Part shown: one piece after another, positions 31,085-35,743 of the stretch
Numbering within the stretch: the first letter of the stretch is position 1
Layout of the letters: each line of letters begins with the position of its first letter
From: Desulfobacula sp.
Lineage (GTDB): Bacteria; Desulfobacterota; Desulfobacteria; Desulfobacterales; Desulfobacteraceae
Direction: 5' to 3'
Assembly: GCF_030145145.1 (NCBI RefSeq)
Contig: NZ_JAQYWD010000049.1
Coordinates: forward strand, 1-35,743
Length of the DNA: 35,743 nucleotides
The notes under the pieces: model-generated
Seen by the model: the letters and a program-made list of their open reading frames with translations, nothing else
What the model was told of the DNA's origin: nothing
Databases searched by the model: none
Position numbers and translations under genes: made by a program

Positions 31085-31492
31085 CTATTTCACATCTGCA
31101 TTGCTGAAATAAAGGTCCACCATAATCCTTCTGGCATAAATATATTTAATTCTTTCCATGATATCTTCATCAGAAAGTGTTTCAAGTACAGGATATTTCT
31201 TTTTTAAAGATGCCATCTGGGCATCCGGCGCATTGGCATCCCCCTTGGCAGGAATATTCAGCGCATCCATCAACGCCGCATCAACGGGTTTCCAATCCCG
31301 GGTAATATCCGTAATTGGCTCCCATTTATTTCCCTCATATCGCCAGGCATTCCCAGACCATTTGTCATGTTTTATCAGCTTGTTATCTGACTCAATGACG
31401 CTGTACCTAGGGGCAAAAAAATGAAAAAAAAGGCCCGCCACAACAATACCGATAAAAAGACCGATCCCGAAATGCGTTCTGGTTTGCATCAT
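31085..31492 (-). CDS. Small single-pass membrane protein, unknown function
   Basis: A 135-residue protein with one N-terminal hydrophobic helix (FGIGLFIGIVVAGLFFHFF, about 8-26) and a polar periplasmic-side remainder containing WKPVDAALMDALNI. I do not recognise a family. The helix has no cleavage site, so it is probably an anchored protein. ATG at 31492 follows GGAG by 6 nt. It is convergent with the WecA/WbpL-like gene (5-bp gap) and lies 23 bp after rfbB on the same strand, so it may be co-transcribed with rfbB. Confidence 0.65.
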   Translation of the reverse strand: MMQTRTHFGIGLFIGIVVAGLFFHFFAPRYSVIESDNKLIKHDKWSGNAWRYEGNKWEPITDITRDWKPVDAALMDALNIPAKGDANAPDAQMASLKKKYPVLETLSDEDIMERIKYIYARRIMVDLYFSNADVK

Positions 31493-31515
31493 ATTCTTCT
31501 CCTCACTACCAATAA

Positions 31516-32553
31516 CTATTTTAGCTTGTCCAAATACCAGTCCAGGGTTTTATCCATACCGGTTTCAAATGATTCTTGTGGCGCATACCCCAGTTCTGAA
31601 GAAATCTTTGTGGCATCAATGGCATACCGCCTGTCATGACCGGCCCGGTCCTGGACATGGGTAATCAAATTCTTTGATGTTTTTCCCTGACTGGAGGGTG
31701 AATCCGGAAACCGTTGTGCAAGGTCTTTATTTTCTGCCAACCGGACGTCCATGCGCTCACATATCAACTTCACTATATCCATGTTGACCGTCTCATTATT
31801 CCCGCCGATATTATAGGTTTCACCAACTTTGCCTCTTTCAAGAATCAAGTCAACCCCGTAATTGTGATCGTCCACATAAAGCCAGTCCCGGATCTGTTGC
31901 CCATCACCATAAACCGGCAAGGGTTTGCCCTCCAGAATATTCGAAATAATCAGGGGAATCAATTTTTCAGGAAATTGATAGGGTCCGAAATTGTTCGAAC
32001 AATTACTGGTGGTGACCTGGAGGCCATAAGTCTCATGATAGGCCCGGACCAGATGATCAGAGGCTGCCTTGCTGGCAGCATAGGGTGAGTTGGGGGCATA
32101 GGGGGTTGTCTCTGAAAAAGGAGGATCATTCGGTTTTAATGTGCCATAGACCTCATCTGTGGAAATATGATGGAACCGATGGGGTAACCGGGTATCATCC
32201 AACCAGACGGTTTTAGCGGCTTTAAGCAGAGAATGGGTACCCCCGATATTGGTCTCAATGAATGCATCCGGGCCAAGAATGGATCGATCCACATGGGATT
32301 CTGCGGCAAAGTGAACAATGGTATTGATCTTATATTTTATCAGCAAATTTTCAACCAGCTCCTGATCCAGGATATTACCGTGGACAAACCTGAATTTAGA
32401 ATGTTTATCTGCCCGGGATAAGTTTTCCCTGTTTCCCGCATAGGTCAAGGCATCTAACACCACCACACCATCGTCAGGGTATTTGTCCAGCCAGTAATAG
32501 ACAAAATTCGTACCGATAAACCCGGCACCACCGGTTACTAAAATATTTTTCAT
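31516..32553 (-). CDS. rfbB: dTDP-glucose 4,6-dehydratase
   Basis: A 345-residue SDR. ILVTGGAGFIGTNFVYYWL, FAAESHVDRSI, ISTDEVYGTL (Thr-Asp-Glu catalytic set) and SPYAASKAASDH are RfbB/RmlB signatures. It makes dTDP-4-keto-6-deoxy-D-glucose, precursor of dTDP-rhamnose and many amino or branched deoxysugars. rfbA and rfbD are not visible in the window. ATG at 32553; the leader has only GAAAGAG as a weak ribosome site, and a family B repeat hairpin ends 13 nt upstream. The transposase gene precedes it on the same strand by 36 bp. Confidence 0.95.
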   Translation of the reverse strand: MKNILVTGGAGFIGTNFVYYWLDKYPDDGVVVLDALTYAGNRENLSRADKHSKFRFVHGNILDQELVENLLIKYKINTIVHFAAESHVDRSILGPDAFIETNIGGTHSLLKAAKTVWLDDTRLPHRFHHISTDEVYGTLKPNDPPFSETTPYAPNSPYAASKAASDHLVRAYHETYGLQVTTSNCSNNFGPYQFPEKLIPLIISNILEGKPLPVYGDGQQIRDWLYVDDHNYGVDLILERGKVGETYNIGGNNETVNMDIVKLICERMDVRLAENKDLAQRFPDSPSSQGKTSKNLITHVQDRAGHDRRYAIDATKISSELGYAPQESFETGMDKTLDWYLDKLK

Positions 32554-32566
32554 TTTTCACTCTTTC

Positions 32567-32603
32567 AAGCCAATGGGGTCAGGCTTGGTTTATTGGCTTA
32601 TTG
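32567..32603 (+). repeat. Family B REP-like element B2, overlapping the transposase stop
   Basis: GGGGTCAGGCTTGG starts at 32575 and is followed by two 8-bp units (TTGGTTTA, TTGGCTTA). An AAGCCAAT on the left (32567-32574) pairs with ATTGGCTT (32592-32599), giving a hairpin. The transposase stop codon (32590-32592) is inside the repeat. Confidence 0.7.
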
Positions 32604-33540
32604 TTGTTATTTCCTCAATCAATCGTTCTATTTTCTCCTTCACAGCAGAAAACTTTGTTATTTTATCCCTCAGTTTTGCAACCTGTTTACTCATGGTCGA
32701 TATTTCCCGACCCAAATATGTCGAAACCTCTTTGAGCGTATGCCGGGTGCAATCAACAGCAAGCAATGCGATAACAGCACGTGCTTCTGCAGCTGACCTG
32801 TTTCTACTTTTGTTGAGTATGTTTTGATGGAAAATATTATATTTTTCAGCCACCAGGACCGTCAGGGTATCAAGACTTATGTTGGATGCTGACTGCCCAC
32901 CTGACTGATTAAGAGCCTTTTGAACAAAATCATCATCCCCGAGGATATGTCCTTGTGTGCCACCTTTTCGTAACAATTCCAGATGCTCCGCTTCCACTGG
33001 TTGCCCCATAAAATGACGGTAACCGATCTGTGCAGCCTCAACCGTCTGTCCAAACAGGTTAAAAACCGGATCAATGGAAAGCCAATGGGGTATTTTATCC
33101 GGTGTAAGGTAAAGACGATGACTGCTTTCCGGATAATCCAGGGGATCCGTCACTATCTCGGCACGCACCGGGTTGAGATGAATGTATCGGATAATCTCGC
33201 GAAGATATCCTTCACGATCGACCAATATCGCCCTAAAGCGCCCCTGAAAAAGATGACCGACCCGATCATAACGATGGTTGAACCAGCCGGTATAACGTTG
33301 TGAAAGGCTTTGCATGATTTTAGACAGCGGGACATTTGACACCTGGAGCGCCATATGTACATGATTTTTCATCCAGCAATAGGCACACAGCCGAAGATTA
33401 TGCGTTTCCAGCCCCTGGTTGAGAATCTCTTCAAAGCGCCGGATATCCTCTTTATCATAAAAGATAGGCTGTTTAGCATTGCCACGAAGCATAACATGGT
33501 AAAAGGCACCGGGGTAGTGGATACGTGGTTTTCTGGCCAT
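32590..33540 (-). CDS. REP-associated tyrosine transposase (RAYT), Y1/HUH family
   Basis: A 316-residue single-strand transposase. The N-terminal Y1_Tnp domain opens with ARKPRIHYPGAFYHVMLRGN; the HUH metal motif is H60-V-H62 in MKNHVHMAL, and the likely nucleophile is Tyr119 in IIRYIHLNPVRAE. C-terminally (about 245-290) a helix-turn-helix resembling the DnaA C-terminal domain (EVSTYLGREISTMS) should help DNA recognition. RAYTs are thought to recognise and move REP hairpins; copies with matching ends lie on both sides of this gene. ATG at 33540 has AAGGA about 7 nt upstream. The last codons and the stop come from repeat B2. No terminal structure of a full IS200/IS605 element is evident. Confidence 0.92.
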   Translation of the reverse strand: MARKPRIHYPGAFYHVMLRGNAKQPIFYDKEDIRRFEEILNQGLETHNLRLCAYCWMKNHVHMALQVSNVPLSKIMQSLSQRYTGWFNHRYDRVGHLFQGRFRAILVDREGYLREIIRYIHLNPVRAEIVTDPLDYPESSHRLYLTPDKIPHWLSIDPVFNLFGQTVEAAQIGYRHFMGQPVEAEHLELLRKGGTQGHILGDDDFVQKALNQSGGQSASNISLDTLTVLVAEKYNIFHQNILNKSRNRSAAEARAVIALLAVDCTRHTLKEVSTYLGREISTMSKQVAKLRDKITKFSAVKEKIERLIEEITTISQ

Positions 33541-33560
33541 ACATCTTCCTTCAAAGAAAC

Positions 33561-33605
33561 GGGGTCAGGCTTGGCTTATTGGCTTATTGGCTTATTGGCT
33601 TATTG
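33561..33605 (+). repeat. Family B REP-like element B3 with four tandem 8-bp units
   Basis: The core GGGGTCAGGC (33561-33570) is followed by four exact tandem copies of TTGGCTTA (33571-33602) plus TTG. It lies 20 bp upstream of the transposase start codon, same orientation as B2. Confidence 0.75.
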
Positions 33606-33886
33606 CTGTTGAATCAGATCAATCAAGGCCGAACTCCCTGCTGAGATAAGATAGATACGATAATGGCTTGTGCCAGAACAAACGGATGGCACGAATAATC
33701 GCTAAACCGTTAATTGAACAGATACAAACCACGTTGAAGCCTATATAATATTTCGGTCTTAATCGCACGGTTAACCAGACTGTTATGACGCTGAGCGTCT
33801 CCTGTCAACGGCCTTCTCCACATATTTATGATGTACAAATCTATTTTTTAAATACTTTGCCCAAACAAACTCACTACATTATCGCC
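33606..33886. other. Interval between facing family B ends; no convincing gene
   Basis: These 281 bp separate repeat ends B3 and B4, which face each other. I see no convincing coding region; a 37-codon minus-strand frame exists at 33710-33823 (starting MWRRPLTGDAQRHN) without a recognisable family or ribosome site. One structured segment is notable: GTGCCA (33670-33675) / TGGCAC (33687-33692), flanked by near-complementary CGATAAT and ATAATCG, forming an imperfect hairpin over 33657-33700. It may be a remnant of an inserted element or an untranslated region. Confidence 0.4.
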
Positions 33887-33916
33887 CCAATAAGCCAACA
33901 AGCCAAGCCTGACCCC
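33887..33916 (-). repeat. Family B REP-like element B4
   Basis: CCAATAAGCCAACAAGCC then AAGCCTGACCCC: the reverse complement of the core plus about two 8-bp units. It faces B3 across the gap and is almost identical to B5 at 35355-35385. Confidence 0.72.
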
Positions 33917-33934
33917 ATCCTATATAAATTAAAC

Positions 33935-33975
33935 TTTACACCTATCTTGCTTTGCTATAATATCTATTTTATAAT
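33935..33975 (+). promoter_or_regulatory. Putative promoters of the AAA ATPase gene
   Basis: Two overlapping candidates: TTTACA (33935-33940), 15 bp, TATAAT (33956-33961); and TTGCTT (33947-33952), 17 bp, TATAAT (33970-33975). Both -10 boxes are perfect. The second has correct spacing and a weak -35; it lies about 33 bp before the start codon. Confidence 0.5.
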
Positions 33976-34008
33976 AAGTTAAGTTCAGCTTTAATGAGAG
34001 GTTATATC

Positions 34009-35199
34009 ATGATTCCTAATGTCATAAAACAGGCTTCTTTTTTTGTTTTATCTCGCCCGACTAAGATTTACGAACGTTTTTTACTCGAGCAAATAAATTC
34101 AAAAGAACAATTGATTGGCATTAAAGGGGCGCGGGGAGCCGGCAAAACCACATTATTGCTCCAATACGCACATAGGTCAGGATACCCGATAGAAAAAATT
34201 TTATACATTTCCTGTGATCATCCTGCCATGGCAGGTGTCAGTCTTTATGATTTAGCTCAGGATTTTTTTCAAGAAGGGGGAAAATTATTACTTTTAGATG
34301 AAATTCATAAGTCTAAAGGATTTGCCCCTCACCTGAAAGCAATTCGCGATACTTTTGATCTTCAAGTAATCTTTTCGGGCTCTTCGGCTATTCAGTTGGA
34401 TTATGAATCAGCAGATCTTTCCCGACGGGTTGTAATGTATCAACTACCTGCACTTTCCTTTAGAGAATTTTTAGAAATAGAGACCTCAATCCCATTCGAT
34501 GCCGTTCCATTGGAAAAAGTGGTAAAAAACCATTTAACACTTTCAAGTCAAGTTGCCGCAAAAATCCGCCCCATAGAATATTTTTTAAAATACATAAAGT
34601 ATGGTGCCTACCCTTTCTATTTGGAATCAATTGAAAACTATCCAATGAAATTACTTGAGGTGATTAATTTAACCATAGAATCAGATTTGCCCGCCATGTT
34701 TAATATAGAACCCAGCAAGCTTGATAAGTTAAAAAAGCTGCTTTATATGTTATGTACAACACCCCCTTTAGAATTAAACAAGATGAAATTAAGCGGGGCA
34801 ATTGGAACTTCATGGCCAACGGTCTCAAAATATTTAACCTTGATGTCAAAAGCATCCCTTATTCATCAAATAAGAGGAGGTGCGGGAATGAGGACGATTA
34901 ATAAACCCGATAAATTGTTGTTGGACAACCCGAATATATTTCAGGTATTGTGCGCGCAACCAAATATCGGCAGTCTGCGAGAAAGTTTTTTTGTTTCCCA
35001 GCTAAGCTATGCCCATCAAATACACTATCATGACAAAGCCGATTTCATTGTGGACGACACCTTTGTTTTTGAAATAGGTGGCCCCGGAAAAACCCGAAAG
35101 CAGATAAAAAGCCTTGATGACGCTTATATAATACAAGACAACATAGAAGTGGGCTCCCTAAAAGAGATCCCATTATGGGCTTTCGGTTTCCTTTATTAA
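34009..35199 (+). CDS. AAA ATPase (AAA_14 / DUF4143 type)
   Basis: A 396-residue P-loop ATPase of the group with an AAA_14 core and a C-terminal DUF4143 region. Walker A GARGAGKTT (about residues 40-48), Walker B KLLLLDEIHK, sensor-like VIFSGSSA and the arginine-rich SRRVVMYQLPALSFREFLE are all typical. The C-terminal half has a winged-helix-like segment (SGAIGTSWPTVSKYLTLMSK) and ends in a nuclease-fold-like part (DFIVDDTFVFEIGG). Many genomes carry multiple, often mobile, copies; cellular role is unsettled. ATG at 34009 is preferred because GAGAGG lies 7 nt upstream; ATG at 33994 lacks a site. It sits between two nearly identical repeat ends (B4 and B5), which makes it look like cargo. Confidence 0.85.
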   Translation: MIPNVIKQASFFVLSRPTKIYERFLLEQINSKEQLIGIKGARGAGKTTLLLQYAHRSGYPIEKILYISCDHPAMAGVSLYDLAQDFFQEGGKLLLLDEIHKSKGFAPHLKAIRDTFDLQVIFSGSSAIQLDYESADLSRRVVMYQLPALSFREFLEIETSIPFDAVPLEKVVKNHLTLSSQVAAKIRPIEYFLKYIKYGAYPFYLESIENYPMKLLEVINLTIESDLPAMFNIEPSKLDKLKKLLYMLCTTPPLELNKMKLSGAIGTSWPTVSKYLTLMSKASLIHQIRGGAGMRTINKPDKLLLDNPNIFQVLCAQPNIGSLRESFFVSQLSYAHQIHYHDKADFIVDDTFVFEIGGPGKTRKQIKSLDDAYIIQDNIEVGSLKEIPLWAFGFLY

Positions 35200-35354
35200 G
35201 CAGCAACTTATCGTGGTCAGACCCCTTCATACCTTCATCCTTCATACTCGCGGATTGAAAAGGTCTGTTAAAAGAACAGATCGTGGTGGCCCATTGTTTG
35301 TTCCTCTAATTTTTTGAGTTTTTGGATCGGACCGGCGTAACTGCCTTAAATTTT

Positions 35355-35385
35355 CCAAATAAGCCAACAAGCCAAGCCTGACCCC
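35355..35385 (-). repeat. Family B REP-like element B5
   Basis: CCAAATAAGCCAACAAGCC then AAGCCTGACCCC, differing from B4 by one inserted A. The preceding gap 35200-35354 holds no gene: it contains three CCTTCAT units (35224-35245) and a short hairpin TCTGTT/AACAGA (35264-35280) after the ATPase gene. Confidence 0.72.
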
Positions 35386-35397
35386 ACATGATGAGGA

Positions 35398-35743
35398 TCA
35401 AATTTTTACTAATCCGGGAATTAAGTTGAAATGCTTGTCCTTAGTAAATATTTTGTAACCATGTTGAAAAGCGACGGCCGCAATCCATATATCGTTTGTC
35501 GGAATGGGCGTGCCTGCAACTTTCAGATTATTGAGTATTGAAGCGTAAAAATCAGCCGTCTCCGCATCAATAGCGTGAACAACGACTCTTGGAGAATCCA
35601 GAAAAACATTAAGTTCTTCCCTGTTCCTTTCTTCACTGTTGCCGCCTTTGAAACCAGAATAAAGCTCCCCCATACTAATGGCTGCAAAACCAATCAAGTC
35701 AATTTTCCTCAACTCATCAACAATGTTACCATCACCCTTCATG
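35398..35743 (-). CDS. PIN-domain (VapC-like) ribonuclease, N terminus cut by window edge
   Basis: At least 114 residues are visible; the 5' end runs off the window. AAISMGELYSGF supplies the conserved acidic Glu, and PTNDIWIAAVAFQHGYKIFT with TKDKHF the later acidic residues of VapC-type PIN nucleases. The N-terminal MxxxDTN strand with the first catalytic Asp is missing and should lie just beyond the edge, since VapC proteins are about 130 residues. An ATG at 35740-35742 is probably internal. Partner VapB antitoxin would be expected immediately upstream, outside the window. Known VapC toxins cleave tRNA or rRNA; target here unknown. Confidence 0.82.
   Translation of the reverse strand, partial: MKGDGNIVDELRKIDLIGFAAISMGELYSGFKGGNSEERNREELNVFLDSPRVVVHAIDAETADFYASILNNLKVAGTPIPTNDIWIAAVAFQHGYKIFTKDKHFNLIPGLVKI

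Noticed and set aside
33571-33605. Four tandem TTGGCTTA repeats as a CRISPR-like or satellite array
   Set aside because: The units are 8 bp and contiguous with no spacers, and they abut the REP core; they belong to the REP element.
33710-33823. 37-codon minus-strand frame as a small gene
   Set aside because: No ribosome site, no recognised family, and it lies between repeat ends; kept only as a note.
35210-35250. TGGTCAGACCCC near 35212 as another REP core
   Set aside because: It resembles GGTCAGGC/GCCTGACCCC only partly and has neither the core GGCTT nor an 8-bp unit.
1-35743. tRNA genes, CRISPR arrays or prophage genes
   Set aside because: None recognised on either strand; intergenic gaps are short and contain no cloverleaf-like or phage-like sequence that I could see.

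Overview
The window looks like chromosomal DNA of a Gram-negative bacterium. I read it as most consistent with Desulfobacterota (Desulfobacteraceae-like): the 16S 5' end has a GAATGAACGCTGGCG start, a DUF2760 / large Hsp70 gene pair is present, base composition is moderate, and TTG/GTG starts are frequent. The family-level placement is inference, because only about 41 bases of 16S are visible.

Layout. (1) 1-4.4 kb, minus strand: the extreme 5' end of a 16S rRNA gene with its promoter, an Hsp70-type chaperone of about 930 residues, a DUF2760 membrane protein, and a small secreted helix-hairpin-helix protein with its own promoter and leader. (2) 4.6-5.8 kb, plus strand: an O-antigen ligase/polymerase family membrane protein. 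(3) 5.8-25.5 kb, minus strand: a compact, mostly overlapping block of surface-polysaccharide genes. Read 5' to 3' it runs rfbF, rfbG, an RmlC-like epimerase, a C-methyltransferase, a DegT aminotransferase, an ATP-grasp ligase, a phosphatase-like/epimerase fusion, a methyltransferase, a CmcI-family protein, a Wzx flippase, a GT2, a DUF268 protein, a methyltransferase, a GT11 fucosyltransferase, a GT2, two AsnB-type amidotransferases and a GT4. (4) 25.5-32.6 kb: fcl and gmd (GDP-L-fucose), an SDR epimerase, a lipoprotein, a plus-strand WecA/WbpL-like initiating transferase, a small membrane protein and rfbB. (5) 32.6-35.7 kb: a REP-associated tyrosine transposase (RAYT) gene, a AAA ATPase gene and a PIN-domain gene cut by the window edge.

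How the genes fit together. The cluster encodes most of a Wzx-type O-antigen pathway: initiation on undecaprenyl phosphate, nucleotide-sugar supply (CDP-4-keto-6-deoxyglucose and a C-methylated derivative, GDP-fucose, dTDP-4-keto-6-deoxyglucose), several glycosyltransferases, sugar decoration (amidation, methylation, probable aminoacylation or amide ligation), a flippase and a ligase/polymerase. GDP-fucose from gmd/fcl has an obvious consumer in the GT11 fucosyltransferase.

The least explained layer is repeat structure. Ten copies of a GGGGTCAGGCTT-type core (some one base short at an end) lie between 25.5 and 35.4 kb, and I saw none in the left 25 kb. They fall into two families. Family A is an 83-91 bp imperfect palindrome, present as two inverted copies that bracket fcl-gmd. 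Family B is the core plus a variable number of 8-bp TTGGCTTA units, clustered around the RAYT gene; one copy supplies the transposase stop codon, and another sits 3 nt upstream of an epimerase start codon where no Shine-Dalgarno sequence can be seen. This REP/RAYT system embedded in an O-antigen locus, and the phosphatase-like/epimerase fusion, are the two things I would look at first.
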